From: Delphinus delphis
Taxonomy: Eukaryota; Chordata; Mammalia; Artiodactyla; Delphinidae
Direction: 5' to 3'
Length of the DNA: 64,000 bases
Assembly (NCBI RefSeq): GCF_949987515.2
Contig: NC_082698.1
Coordinates: 29,354,070 to 29,418,069 of the forward strand
Shown in pieces: positions 1 through 12,689 of this stretch (within the stretch, counting starts at the first letter, position 1; each line of letters opens with the position of its first letter). The notes under the pieces were generated by a model that saw only the letters and a program-made list of their open reading frames with translations, was not told where the DNA came from and made no database searches. A program made the translations under genes and the position numbers.

Positions 1-499
1 CATGCTCACTAGACTTGCTTCCCTGAGACCTCAGAACAGCTGAAAGCTTGCTTCAGTATCCATGGCTAGCAAGAACCATAAAGTAAGCCATGAAGACCAG
101 AGACTGTAGACAGGTGGTGGGGGAAGGAGGGTGACCCAGCCAAGGGGATCCCACAGAGACCTGGGAAGCAGAGGGCTTGACTCCAAGTTGAGACACTGAA
201 TCCCATTTCAAATAGCATGCAAAGAAAACAAGTTCAGGAACAAAGCAATTCAGACTTTGAAAAAACAGATGGTGATAAAAACTCAGTTGTCCTAATATTT
301 GGATAATTTAAAAGCCCTCAGCAGCTAGGGAATTAAGAGAAATAGCTCAACATGGACTGGATCATTTAGCATTTGGTTTGAAATGTCACAGGCCAGGAAG
401 GAGGTCCCAGAATGTGATGAAAATATGATAAGAAAGGTTTTCAAAGAAAGAAACATGATCCTAGTGAGTGCCATCTGGAATTGGGGAACAACACGAAAT

Positions 500-680
500 A
501 GTAGAAACAGGTATCAGGAGGCCTGAATCCAAGACAGAGCTTAGCCACCTATTAGCTATGTGACCTTGCCCAGGCCACCTAACCTCTCTGACCTCATCTC
601 AATAGTGAAGTTACAAAAATAATAATAATAATACTTGCCTGTGTACCTCACAGGGCTCTTTTAGCAGTCACAAGGGAGGC
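500..680 (+). repeat. MIR SINE
   Basis: It shows the MIR core order: a 'tagctatgtgacctt' block, then 'cctaacctctctgacctcat', then 'cctgtgtacctcacagggct'. It is diverged and in sense orientation inside the HPSE2 intron. Confidence 0.75.
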
Positions 681-689
681 CAAATAGGA

Positions 690-895
690 CTATGGTGAAG
701 GGCTGCAGGGCAAATCTCAGCTCTACCGCTTACCAGCTATGTGACTTAGGTGAATCTTAGACCCCTCTAAACTTTGATGTCTTCATCTGTAGGGATGCTA
801 ACACCTGCCTCAGTTGGTAGTTGTGAGGACTAAATGTGATAGAATAAATCACAGCATCCTGCCTTTTGCATAGACAGTGCTCAGTAATCAGTGAT
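690..895 (+). repeat. MIR SINE
   Basis: A second MIR directly follows the first. It has 'cagctatgtgacttaggtga', 'gtcttcatctgtaggg', 'tagttgtgaggactaaatg' and an end like 'cagtgctcagtaatcag'. The two are separate insertions or a duplication. Confidence 0.75.
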
Positions 896-2399
896 TTTTT
901 ATCATTAACATATGTTTGTAAACTTACAAGTTGTTCAGTGCATAAGAGTGGAAGATAATTGTAATATTTAGTGTGATATGACTTAACTGGGTAATAGGAT
1001 AAATATTAAAATAAAAATGTAAGCAGGAAAATTAGAATGGAGGTGGTAAACCACACTGTCCATCGTTACAGTGACGGAACTTTGTAAATAAGGTTGTATG
1101 AGGACTTAAGGTCTCACAAAATTAACTCAAGTTGGCTTAGCTAAGAGGTGGTCATATAGATCTTTTGTAAGGATGAAAAAACGCTATCAATGATCAACGG
1201 CCACGTGTCCAGTTGGGATAAGCTATCTAGTGAGTGACTGTGAGAATCAGCGATAACTCAGGTCTTATCTAACATCTCTAGGGCCACTGAGAGCAAGAGT
1301 AATTGGTACATTAATGAAATCTGTAAAGACGCTCAGCAAACCTCCAGGGAGCCTCTTTAGAGCTGGAGAAACTCAGTCCAGGAATACCAGAAATAATGTG
1401 AAAGAGCCTCAAAAGTCCATTCACTTGTTCAGAAAATATTCCATCCCAGTTCTACGCCACTTGGTTAGGCACCGAGTATTTAGGGATGAAAGGCACTGGA
1501 CCCTTCCTCATCCAGCTCACAGCCCAGTGAGGGGCAGAGTGGGTAAGTCCCCACAATTCAGTGAGGTGGTTATAAGCTTTGGGTACACGAGAGTGCAGAG
1601 TTGGGGCTCCTAACCCAAGGGTCAAAGAGGGTTCCCCAGAGGGGGCAACACGAGAGCAGGCTCGGCAGGGCCCCAGGGCAGTTAGTCCCGCAGAGGAGGA
1701 GGAGGGAGCACCACACACAGCAACCCAAAGTGGAACTACAAGTCATTTAATCTGGTCACGCTGGGCCAAAGGTACGCTCAGTTTCCGAGGTTCCTTTGTA
1801 ATGGCAACAAATGTCGTAGCCCTCCCACACTAGTACTTGTCCCTTTAAAAACCGCTTGCTTGAAAAAAGCACCTGATGCCCCCTTCCTCCCAAAAAAATC
1901 TATTAGGAATTTTATAGCAGTTTTAAATGAACTTGTGTCTTATTAATCCCAAGTGTCTACAGGCATTCACATTTGAAAAATATTTACTTTTTTTTTTAAT
2001 GAACTGGTATATTTTATTCCCACCAGGATCTACTGACATATTCATTTGAGAAAGATCTACCTCATTTATGGGCAAAATTTAACTGTTTTTCATTGGGAAC
2101 AACCTGTTCATGCGTATACTGATGATGTCCTTACAATGACTGCCTACTCAGCCCAAGCCCACCCCCAGAGGTCTGGGATCCACAGGTAGCACTGCAGTAA
2201 GGGGCACTGGCAGCATCTGAGACTGGGGAGGTGGCCAGAGCTTGGTTTCGTCGTCCGGATTAAGGTGGAAGGGATGGCGTTGTTGGAGAGTTTGAAGCAG
2301 GGACAGCAGCAGATGGCTCTGTCAGCAATGTGGCCCGCACAGGAGAGGTAGGCAAGGCCAGGGGCAAGGAGATAGGTCACAGGGAAAACTCTGAACTAA

Positions 2400-2800
2400 A
2401 ATAATAGCAGTGAAGGGAGAGAAAGAAGCAGATCTGAAAAATATTTAAAGGTAGAATTGGTTGGATTTAGCGACTCCATACCTGGGACCTGAGGGAGAAG
2501 ACCCAGATGACCACAGCTTTCTGGCTTAGGTAATCTTATAGAGGGTGGTACCAGCCCAAAGATAAGAAGGCAGAGAAAAGGACAGAGTTTGAGGAGAAGA
2601 TCTTGACTTTGGACACGTGACTATAAAGTTCCTGTGGAACAGCCAAGTGGAGATATAAGTTAGAAGAAGGATTCAGCCTTGAGATACAGGTTTGGGAAGC
2701 ATCGATATGCAGATAGTAATTAAAGTCCTGGGTGTTGGTAACAGCACCCAGCTGGAGCATGTAGTGTGGGAAGCAAAGAGGTCCCAGGACCAAGCACCAG
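2400..2800 (+). repeat. ancient mammalian interspersed repeat (family not named)
   Basis: Phrases such as 'agccaagtggagatataag', 'gagatacaggtttgggaag' and 'atatgcagatagtaattaaa' recall a common old mammalian repeat. The same family type appears at 55.3 and 62.7 kb. I cannot name it safely. Confidence 0.4.
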
Positions 2801-2887
2801 CAACCCCAGCATCTGAGAGGAAGCTATAAGGGAACAGTCCCCCAAAAAGGAAACAACATGCAGAAATGAAGGAGGAAAACAGAGGGA

Positions 2888-2918
2888 AAGAGAGAGAGAG
2901 AGAAAGAGAGAGAGAGAA
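2888..2918 (+). repeat. (AG)n simple repeat
   Basis: A near-pure purine dinucleotide tract of about 31 bp with one AAAG interruption, in the HPSE2 intron. Confidence 0.9.
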
Positions 2919-3089
2919 CGCTACCACGGGAACCAAGGGAAGAGAGGGCTTTAGGCAAGGAGTCATGAAACTCGTCAGTGCCACAGTACAAGGACCAAGA
3001 AGTTTACCTACCCAGAATGACAATGAAAAGAGTAACAAAAAAAACACCATCTCCCACTTACATGGCTCACTATGCTTTCAAAGCACTTT

Positions 3090-3260
3090 CACATTTTTTA
3101 TTTCATTTCATTCGTACTACATCCTATATAGCCTATATTCTCACAGATGCAAAACTGAGGGAAGTGAGGTAAAGAGACTTGCCAGAGCCGTCTAGGAAGT
3201 TAGTGGCAGGCTCCTGGAATTAGAGACCAGTCCACAATCTTGATCATGCTCCCTGGTTCC
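3090..3260 (-). repeat. MIR SINE, antisense
   Basis: It reads as reverse MIR: 'acagatgcaaaactgaggga', then 'agagacttgccagagccgtc', then 'aagttagtggcaggctcctg'. Confidence 0.6.
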
Positions 3261-4849
3261 AACCATACCTGAGTCAGCTTTTTAAGCAACCAATAAGGAA
3301 ATCAGAATGGAGCCTGTTGCAGAATAACTACTCGTTATTAGTATGGAAATGAAAAGGCTTGCTTCTCACACTTTGTTTTGACTTCCTAGAACCCAGAGAT
3401 GGCAATACTCTGGGATCATCTGAATCTAAGGGGGTGTTGCCTAACTCCTCAGGGGGAGGGCTTGCACCTAACTCCATATATAGGAGGGACCACTGAAGGT
3501 TTTCAAGTGATAGCAATTTGAGTATGCTTTGGAAAGATTAATTAGTATTATTGAACTAGTATTTGATAGTGCATGTGTCTGGCTGTTGGATATTCACACA
3601 ACCTAGAACCAAATAATAAAATACACTGTGAAGACCTGTCCTGGCTTCTTTTGCACCTGAACCCCCTCCCCTCACCCTGCCCTCCACTCCAATGAGTACG
3701 CTGTATTCACCAGAGAGGGTCACAGAAGGTTCTTGCATGTTTGGTGAGGTCAACATTGACCTTTAGATCTCAATTCTCACACCTCCACATCTTCCAGAGG
3801 CAGGCCTGGCTCTCCACCCAGGAGCCCCCTGCTTGTTCATTCATTCCTCAGTCATACCAACAAGAGAGGGGGGCTGCCCCCTGGCCTGTCAGATCTGGAC
3901 TGGGCCCAAACTGGTCCACGTCGGGCCGGACCTGGAGCTGTCTCTCTGCCCAGCTCTCCCCTGGGAGCAATTTACATTGCACTTATCTCTGGGGGTTCAT
4001 GGCTCTACTGAGCAAGGGGTCTGATGATCTCTCTCTAAACCTATCATTCAGAGCACAGAAGGAACACTAAACCAAGACCTCTTTATCAATTTCTAACAGT
4101 TTATTCTCTTCACAGCTCAGATGATACCACTACAATGTTATCACACTGGAGGCTGGGCAAGGCCCAGAAATAGTCATCACTGTAATGCTGATTTTCCAAA
4201 GTGACTTACAGCCTTATTTCCAGCTAGTAGCCTGGTTCTGGCCTTTTCTACTGACCCATAAAACTGAGCTTCAGTGGGTACTTGGCGGTCTGAGTCACTC
4301 CCCCGTCAGAAACAGCTGGGAGACTGTCTGGATTCTGTACCACAGGCCTAGGATGGGTGACGAGCCGTTCCCCTTTGCTCTCTAAGTCCTTCTCAGGGCT
4401 GAAAATGACTGATACACAGGAAGGATAACAAAAAAAACACCTGCAAGCAACACAGGTGAACTGAGATCACAAATGCCTGCTTTATCACCTACTTCTTTGT
4501 GTCTCTAAAATGTAAACATTCATTAAATATTAGATATGGAAACTCATGCTCAGATTAGAGAAAGGAAGGTTGTTACATAAGTCTCTGTCCTCCTCCAGAA
4601 CCGCCCTAGACAAGTGACACAATGTCAGTTCTCTCATCTCCCAAATAAACTAATGAAAGATGCCAGTTAAATAGGAATTTCTGAAGTCACCTTAAGCCTA
4701 TGCATCATTCCACACTTTAGGTAGAAGAAAATTCTTTAGGTAGAAGAGTCAAACTGAACTGCTATTATGATTTAAAGACAAAAAAATAAGACATGAGACA
4801 CTTTTCAGCTTCTGCCTCGAGACATTTAACTTGTCAAAATAAATGATGT

Positions 4850-5015
4850 GTCTCTGGAACTAGACTACCTGTGTTCAAATCCTGGCTCCCAGGACTACAA
4901 GCTGTGTAGCCTTGGGCAAGTCATCTAAGTACTCTAGGTAGAATGGGGCAAGGACAGTTTCTTCCTCAGAGCATTGCTGGGATGTTCGAGTGTGTTATCA
5001 AAGCACCCAGCTGAG
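4850..5015 (+). repeat. MIR SINE
   Basis: MIR blocks are visible: 'gttcaaatcctggctcccag', 'tgtgtagccttgggcaagtc', then a degraded 3' part. It ends about 145 bp before the HPSE2 terminal exon. Confidence 0.7.
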
Positions 5016-5158
5016 AGCCTGGGCAGAGTAAGTATCAGTCAGTGATAGCCAGCCGGGCACGGTCAGCAGACGGGGGCAATCTGAGGCTGCCCAGGCTTTG
5101 CTGCAATGGCTTCCTTTCAAGGCAATAACGAGTCCCATGCTGTTTTTCCTCACTGTAG

Positions 5159-5324
5159 GTCAGTGCAGCTGAACGGCCAGCCCTTAGTGATGGTGGACGA
5201 TGGGACCCTCCCAGAACTGAAGCCCCGCCCCCTGCGGGCCGGCCGGACATTGGTCATCCCTCCAGTCACCATGGGCTTTTATGTGGTCAAGAATGTCAAC
5301 GCTTTGGCCTGCCGCTACCGATAA
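5159..5324 (+). CDS. HPSE2: HPSE2 terminal coding exon (heparanase-2 C-terminus)
   Basis: This exon encodes the last 54 residues of heparanase-2, a secreted relative of heparanase that binds heparan sulfate but is not known to cleave it; human HPSE2 defects cause urofacial syndrome. The exon follows a pyrimidine tract ending TAG at 5156-5158. Its first G completes a codon split by the intron. The frame then runs from SVQLNGQPLVMVDDGTLP through PVTMGFYVVKNVNALACR to TAA at 5322-5324. I recognise this as the C-terminal beta-sandwich end of HPSE2. The recalled human sequence has F where this one has Y in MGFYVV. The frame is open and there is no sign of decay. All earlier exons are outside the window to the left, which fits the very large human gene. 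Its + orientation upstream of HPS1 matches conserved synteny. Confidence 0.95.
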
Positions 5325-6180
5325 ACCCCCTCACACCCACAGGTCGCCAGCAGGCCTGCTGGACTGCTTTCCACTCTTCTGCCCTAATGGTATCAGTATT
5401 TTTCAGGCATCTTCTGAGCAACAAACTAGTCTCTGCCGCCCCATCCTGCTGGAATCAACACTAACTTGCTCTCCAAAGAGACAAATACCCTAGCATGAGC
5501 TTAGCCTAGGTAGGTCACTTCTACCCCAAAGGAAAATGTAGACCTCTTAAGCACGAAGGTATGTGTGTCGAGCTGTACGCACCCTTGTACATGCACCATG
5601 AGAACAAGCTGACAGTGCACTTCCAGGACAAATGAAATAACTCCCCACAATCCTAGTCACATAGCAAAATAACTACAGACCTTAGCCTGTGGCTGCTGCC
5701 CTCGGCAGAAGATGAGGAAGGAAAAAAACCCGGTGGACATTTGAGAGCCCAGTCCCCCCTAACTCCTTTCCTTTGTTTGTTCCCTGCTGTTGCCCTGGGT
5801 TTCGTATCACCTCTCCTCCCATAGGGGAGCAAGTGGGTGAGTCAGCGCTGGCCTGCTGGGCGAGCTGTTAATGTAATTTCCTGGCTCATGTATGAGTGTG
5901 TGCATCTGGGTTTCTGACAGTGGCATCAATCACTAGCTATTCCTCTGGGAAGCGGGTGCTTCAAAAGTAAAATTGCAATCATACTCCAGATTTTGTAAGA
6001 AGGTTCTATTCCTCTGTGAATCCAGATTCCCCCAGGGCTGGAATGGAAGTCAGGTAACAGTATTCACTGAGTGGACAGCAATGTATCAGGCAGCACAAAA
6101 AGCAGTCATCATCTGTCACGTGGCTGCGAGGGAGAGAGTTTCAGTACAAAGAGAAAGCGCACCCAACCACCAAACACAGA

Positions 6181-6203
6181 CACACACACAAACACACACA
6201 CAC
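6181..6203 (+). repeat. (CA)n microsatellite
   Basis: A short CA-rich tract with one AA interruption, within the probable HPSE2 3' UTR. Confidence 0.85.
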
Positions 6204-7439
6204 GTGTCCCTCGGCTGAACAAAGCAAATAATTAGACCTACCTCAATTTTGAGAGAATATTAAGGGCTTGATAGGGTAAGTCCTTAATGGTTTGGTTGAC
6301 CAAAACCATTTTAAAACAAGGGATAAATCAAAGGTCATCACAACTGTAAGACACAACTGAATCTAACCTTTCTGCTTCTTCCCAAGTATCTGAGTGCTCT
6401 CAATGTCTTGTACTAGGCAGAAATCTAATGTGCTCATGAAAGATGACCAGGTCCATGCTCTCCCAGACCAGCTTATCTGAGCATAGAACTAAGCTTTCAG
6501 TTCGCCATGTTGGGGAAGGGGGATCTGGAGACTGAGGTCTGATGGGGAAACTGTGGAATGGGAGGTGGGAGGCCCCCGAGTTGGGCAGGGGGGGAGTGGA
6601 GTGGTGTAAAGTTCACGATGGGGACCTTCTGTATGATTCAAGAGGTTTGTGTGGGTCTTTGCAAAAAAGCTGCAACTGAAATGACTTTCTTTTCTGTGGA
6701 TATGATTTTCTTTTGCAGGATGAATGACACAAAGGATGTTTTTTTTTAAGGAGGAGATATTAGACAATGTCACAGGGTTCCAGTAGAGAGAGATACAACT
6801 TCCGCTGATGTGAAAGGATAGAAATGGAAGAGAGGGGCAAGGTGGCTGAGGCCAGAGGCCAGGGAGACTGCCTAAGGAGGAGTTAGGAGCAGGGCCAGGT
6901 CTGCAGAGTGAGTGATAAGGAAGACTAGATGGGAGCAGGAAGGGACTCAGCATGGAGAACTGGGAATCTGGGAGAGGGAAACCAGCAGGCTCAGTTTACA
7001 CGACGGGAAGAGAGTGGAGTCAGTTTTGACCTAAGCTTATTATCGGGTAGAGGAGGAACAGCACCAGGAGGTGTGAAGTGGGAAAGGGGGAGACTGAGGA
7101 CTGGCTGGCCTCGGTCAGTGGAGGCTCAGCCTGGAAGCAGCTGCAGAGAGAGGACCAGACCCTGGCACATCCCCGCAAGGCTGCCCAGAGGGGCCCCTCG
7201 TCTCACCGGAAGCAGGCCTCTCCACTGACGCTTCAGATCTGGGAGGGAGGGAAGTGCCAAGACTGGGGGTAGAAAGGCAGGGAAGAAGCAGCAGAGGAAA
7301 GTGAAGAAGAGAAGGGAAAAGAGATAGTACAGATAGCAGATAGCAAAGTCTCGTCTACATACTGGTACAGCTGCAGGCCCCTCATAATAACGGGGGTAAC
7401 CAGAGGTCCCTGCAGGCTGGCCCTGGGCTAGTTTGCTTT

Positions 7440-7575
7440 ACATACATAGCCTCGCCTCGGGGAGTTACTATTCTTAGCTCCATTTTTCCTATGAGGCCTG
7501 GAGAGGGTCTGTAACTTGCTCAGGGTCATCCAGGGGAATGGGTTGCTGAGATCAGAATAGTCCGGAGCCTGTTCA
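7440..7575 (-). repeat. MIR SINE, antisense
   Basis: It reads as reverse MIR: 'ctccatttttcctatgaggc', then 'ctgtaacttgctcagggtca', then 'gagatcagaatagtccggag'. Confidence 0.55.
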
Positions 7576-7828
7576 TTTAACCGCCCAGCTCAGCGGCTGC
7601 CCAATTCACAGACTCACCTCTTTACCTCTTCATAGGTTCTGCTAATTCAGTACAGCCAGGACCTCCGGAGCTCCATTCAGACACACTTTCTCTAAATAAG
7701 TGTTGACTCTTCACTAAGCCTCTAGACTTGCAGAATATAGGCAGTCCCTGCTTCTTTTGTCTTTATATCTTAAATACTGCTCCTAAGAGGTTTAAGTTTT
7801 GGGTTTGGGTTTTTTTTCTTTTTTAATT

Positions 7829-7834
7829 AATAAA
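7829..7834 (+). promoter_or_regulatory. HPSE2: candidate HPSE2 poly(A) signal
   Basis: AATAAA in a T/A-rich context, 2505 bp after the HPSE2 stop codon. It was chosen only from position and the canonical hexamer; nothing else in the sequence proves its use. Confidence 0.3.
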
Positions 7835-10689
7835 AAGGGAAGGGAATCAATGAAATTTATCTTTGGAGTCCTGCAATTCTAACTTTGCAGCCGCCTCATG
7901 GAAGAAGTATTTGCATTGTACAAAGGATACCGAGACACTCACTATAACATCACATTCTGTAAGGATTTTAGTACAGGGCATCTGTCCTGGCTTTCTCATT
8001 TAGGGGTGAGGGGTAATTACTAAATCAGTAGGGATCCCCCATTATAAGGGATTGTCCTACCACACTCCCCCCAAAAGACAGCTTGTGGCAAAACTCAGCA
8101 TCACGCTGCACCTCAGGGGAGCAGCTTGCCAGGCTGGGCCCCAGAACAAAAGAGCTCATCAACCAGCTTCCCCCCATCAGATTTTTCCTCCCAAAACAAG
8201 ACACGGCCGAGATAGTCTTAAGACTTAAGAGCCACTTTATTTTAAACAAAAGAATGTGCTTGCACAAATGCTTCTTTGAAAGCATAATAATGTATAATGA
8301 GAAGTTTGTGCCTTTTGTTGAGATGGTTTTCTGCTCCCCCTGCCTCTAAGAATGATTTTCTTTCTCCTTTCTTACCACAAAGGCTCAGAACAAATGCTCA
8401 TTGTTATTTGAAGAGAAAGTCTCAATCTTCCAGTGCCCTGAAAAAGCTGCAAGTGTAGGATATTAGCATTATCTCCAGCTGGAGACAAGCTTGAAAACAC
8501 CAGACCTGGGCTACATTGAGCCTAAGGCTGGGGACTCCCAGAACCACAATTCCCAAAGGCCCACTGGCCCTCCGTAGTCCCTGCCCCTCCCCAGCTGTTG
8601 GGCAGTCCCTGGGCAGATGAGTCCCAGCCCTGTGTCCTCCAACAGGGCAGAGGTTGTGGGCAGATTCTGCCTGAGAGGCCTCCCCCACCACAGCTCTCAG
8701 CACCAGGGACCCTCAACGGTGGGGAGGACCCAGCAGGACTGAACTGCTGAGCAGCCGTGTGGTCCAGGCCAGGCCCAGCATCTGCAGGTGGGCCCTGCTG
8801 CCTGCACTCAAGGCCCCTGTGTTTGGGATGGATGCAGCTGCAGGATTCACTGTGGAAATGCAGTGAGAGCTTTACTTCTGAAAACAAAACAGGAAGTGTT
8901 TCATCTCTGCAAAAGCCAAGGCAAACCAGGTGGGTCCCTCGGACAATAAAAACACTGGGACAAAGAAGGACTTTAAACTTTTGAAATATCAATAGAGCAA
9001 ACAAAAGTAATAAAGATATGGCTTGGAGAAGGCAAGGGAAGGGGGCCATAAACACTTCCCCCTCTCCCCAACCTCAACGCCACGGCCCCAGCCTGAACAC
9101 TGCCCATTGCTCTTTTCCACACCTTCTCTCCAGTTCCACAGCCTCACCTCTGCCAGCCACTCTATTCCCCAACCCAGAGCCCAGGGAAATCCGCCGTACT
9201 GAAAGGGAATTAAGTTCTGATTGTAGAATAGTTCACAATCTTTTTCTTAAGATGTACCAGAATTGCAAATAAGATAGTAAGGAGTACTCAAAGAGAAATA
9301 GTTATTATAAAGCCCAAGAGCATTAGAATCCCCACCTCTGGGTTCTGCTAACAGCTTCTGTAACTGCCTTCCCGTGCCCAGGCCTGGTGGTGGTGACTAG
9401 CTGGGGCGTTCAGAAGAACCAGAGTGGCATAACTAGAACTTGAACCCAGATCTGTCAGAGTCCAAATTCTGCTCTCATTGCACGGGGCTCACTCTCGCTG
9501 GACTGGCTATGGCCAACTTCCTGTCACCTCTGCTGCCCACAGCTAGCTTTCGTGAGGTCCTGGGTGTGTCTACACAGAACCCTAGCGGTGCCTTCGCCCA
9601 GGAGAGTTGATCTCAGGGTTTGGAGGGACTGACCAGTAGCTCTGACGAGTAGTGAGTCGAGCTGTGACCAGCCTTAGCTGTAGAATTTTGAATCCAGGCT
9701 CACCTTGGCCTACCAGGGGCCCTCCGGGTCTGCTCCTCTCCTACGTTTGTCTGGGGCCACTCCTACCGCTACCACCCACCATAGGTGATGACTCTTGGTA
9801 TTTCAAAGTCCCAGAGGTAAGTGGCAGAGCCAGTCAGCACCCACACAGGCACTGCCTCTGAGCACTGCTCCTCCCCCACCACCACCCAGAGCTTTGGAAG
9901 TTTCTCTTGGCCTTCCCAGACTAAGTAACAAATCCATTAACTACTGCCCCAGGGGTAGTATTTGCAAGTATCACTGTAAAGCAAGAAAGCCACAATACAG
10001 CAAACCAACTGCTTCCACATCCATTTCCTTCTAAACAGCAGAGCAACCCCAGGGGCCCTGGGAGCATCTGGGGGAGCACACCGAGCTCCACATGACTGGT
10101 TCGAGAGTAAACCCTGCTGTCCCGTGCGCCCAGCAGAGAAAAGGGGGGCCCTTCTTTGTAGCCCACGTCAGGCACATTACTCTTCTAATTATTATTCATG
10201 AAAATAGTCTCGGATTCTTTTTCAAGTTGTAAATGTTACATAATAAATTATATTTTGGGAAGAAGCAAAAAGAAACCTTAGTTTTATTCATCTTGAAATT
10301 GGCAAAATGAGTGCAGGAACACCTCCCAGGGAAATGTTCTCTGTGCAGGGGATTTTAACAGGTGTTAATATTTTCTTCCACTGAACGGATTATATTAAGG
10401 TTTATATGAGCCTGGTGATTGGCAGAGAGTTTGGGTCCCTGAGGTAGTTCATATTTTGAGGTAATGTTCTGTAAGTAATAAAATGTGGATACTCTAACTT
10501 TCTGTTCTCAGGGTGTTCTGTGGGGAGAGGAAGGCTGATATTGTCCACAGGACACCTCGACCTGAAGACTGATTGCCTGATGAACTAATATACGCTAGGG
10601 ATCTTTGATCTCATGCTGTGCTATGCTCTCCCTCTACTCTCTTCCCCACAAGTGTTGCTTCAAGTACTCCAAATGGAAATTCAATTTTA

Positions 10690-11126
10690 TTATTCAAATT
10701 AGATGTCACTATGTTAAAGTAACCGTTAGCTGCAATACCAGGTAAACACTAGTATCTCAATGGCTTAACACAATCCAAGTTTATTTCTTGCTAATACATC
10801 ATGTAAAGTTCAGTTGGTGATAATGGATAAGGTAGGCAGTGCTTCTCTTCTATGTAGTCCTTTAGGGATCCAGACTGATGTAGGCTCTCTGCCACCTTCA
10901 GCACTTGGCCTCCAAGGCTGCTATGGCATCAACATGCAGTTGGCAGACAAGGAAAGAGAGTATGCAGATCATATGGGAGTATTTTAGGGGCCTAACCTGG
11001 CATAAATTCCTTCCCTTCAATTCCTTAGGCCCTAAGTCAGTCACATGGTCCCATCAAATGCTGGGGATCTAGGAAATGAAGTCCTCAGCTGGGCAGCCAC
11101 TTTCCAACAATAATTGTATTTCCTTC
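10690..11126 (+). repeat. old interspersed repeat, family not named
   Basis: The pattern 'tatctcaatggcttaacaca' followed by 'aagtttatttcttgctaata', and the later 'gtcagtcacatggtcccatc', resembles a widespread old mammalian element. The repeat at 60.3 kb has the same layout. I do not assign a name. Confidence 0.4.
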
Positions 11127-11482
11127 CTATAGATTGAATGTCTGTGTCCCCCCAAAAGTCACATGCTGAAACTTAATCCCCAACATGAAAGTAGTTGGAG
11201 GCGGGGCCTCTGGGAAGTGATTAGGTCATGAAGGGGGAGCCCTCATGAATGGGATTATAAAAGAGACCCCAGAGGGCTCCCCTGCCCCTTCCACCATGTG
11301 AGGACTTTTCCAAAAGGACATATCCTATGATCCAGAAGGCATGTTCTCATCAGACACTGAATCTGCCCGAGCCTTGATCTTGGACTTCCCAGCCTCCAGA
11401 ACTGCGAGGAATAAATTTCTGTTGCTTATAAGCCACCCAGTCTATGGTATTTTTGTTATAGCAGCCTGAATGGACTAAGACA
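11127..11482 (+). mobile_element. MLT1-type (ERVL-MaLR) solo LTR
   Basis: About 355 bp with the MLT1/MST-style order. It starts like 'attgaatgtctgtgtccccc', then 'cacatgctgaaacttaatcc', 'ggaggcggggcctctgggaa', 'ccatgtgaggacttttcc' and 'cttcccagcctccagaactg'. An AATAAA follows, and it ends in 'ggactaagaca'. There is no internal retroviral region next to it, so it is a solo LTR. The exact subfamily is inferred. Confidence 0.85.
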
Positions 11483-11984
11483 TTCATGAAAAAGGAGCAC
11501 AAAACTTCGATGGACAGCTAGGAGACCAGAGAATGAGCCAACACTCTTGGGTCCCTCCAGTCGATTTGCCATCAAGTGAGTGTTACACACTATGTGTGGT
11601 GATGTCTAAATTCAAAGGATTTTTTTTTTAGCATATTTCATGAGGACCTAAAGGAGCTTTCTTCTCCATGTCTCCCATTCCTTAAGTCCCACCTCTCCTA
11701 GTACTTGGCTGATTTTTAGCAGAAAATAATTTCTGGGTTGTTCCACTGCTATCCAGTTCGGCTCTACCTAGCACTAGACACTGTGCCTCTACTAGACACA
11801 GCAAAAATACCATTTAAAGCCCCAAATAGCAAAGTGGGTTAATGGTTCACTGGAGAATCACAGAGGCCTCAGCTACTGACCAAATGGGTGAGTTCCCATA
11901 CCTGCAGATCACAAAAACACTAGCCCACGGATTGAATCCATTTGAGGAGAGCAGGTAATTGAAGGCGACTGCTCTGACCAAGGG

Positions 11985-12115
11985 ACCTTGATTCCAGCCC
12001 CAGCCCTCCACCAACTAACGGTGAGATGTCAGACAAGTCACTCAGCCTCTCTGGACTTAAGCGTCCCCATCTGTAAAATGAGGACTTTGGATTAAGTGAA
12101 CTCTAGGGTCGCCTA
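11985..12115 (+). repeat. MIR SINE fragment
   Basis: The core 'cagacaagtcactcagcctc' followed by 'gtccccatctgtaaaatgag' matches the MIR centre. Confidence 0.75.
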
Positions 12116-12689
12116 AAACTACCCATTGTCCATCTATGTTAGATGGTCCCTGTTCCAGGTGCTATTGCTATTGTCTTCCTATTTCCTCCTCATATATAAC
12201 ATGTTTTATATATATATATAATCAACTCAGATATATCTTTTTGAGAGGTTTCAGAGTTAGCCTTAAAGTTTTTGGCGCTATTTCTACATGAACGCAATGT
12301 GCTTTTCAGGATGCATGCAAGTGAAATTCAACACAAACAACACATTTGATGGTAGTTTCTTTTTTTCTAGAGATAATGTCAATGTCATGATGTTTCTTTG
12401 AGTTAATGACATGACTCCTTCCATCCAAGTTCTTCCAAGCAGTGATTTAGTGCAAATTTAATGTAGATGAAGCATGCCCCAAGGTACACTCACCTTGTTA
12501 TTAGTTTTTGAAAGAAACAGATTGACCTCACTTTTGAGAAATTAGTTAAATCAAACCTTAAGACACATACATGGGATTACTACAAAAGCATCTGATGTAG
12601 CATAGTAGAATTTTATCAAGTGTGTACCTAATATCCTGGAATTCAACTAATTACAGGTGGAGGCAGGCAGTAGGAGATGGGAAATTGGA

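Larger units (their letters stand above)
1..5158 (+). other. HPSE2: HPSE2 last intron (3' part)
   Basis: Non-coding sequence upstream of the HPSE2 terminal exon. It ends in a pyrimidine-rich tract and TAG at 5156-5158. I see no sequence resembling the preceding HPSE2 exon, so that exon lies left of the window. The intron carries several MIR copies, a purine (AG) repeat and older repeat-like DNA; the rest shows nothing I can name. Confidence 0.8.
5325..7850 (+). other. HPSE2: probable HPSE2 3' UTR and proximal downstream sequence
   Basis: No coding sequence is seen after the HPSE2 stop. The first strong AATAAA that would give a UTR of the length I recall for human HPSE2 (roughly 2.5 kb) is at 7829. 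The stretch includes a CA repeat at 6181-6203 and an antisense MIR near 7.45 kb. The true 3' end cannot be fixed without transcript data. Confidence 0.4.
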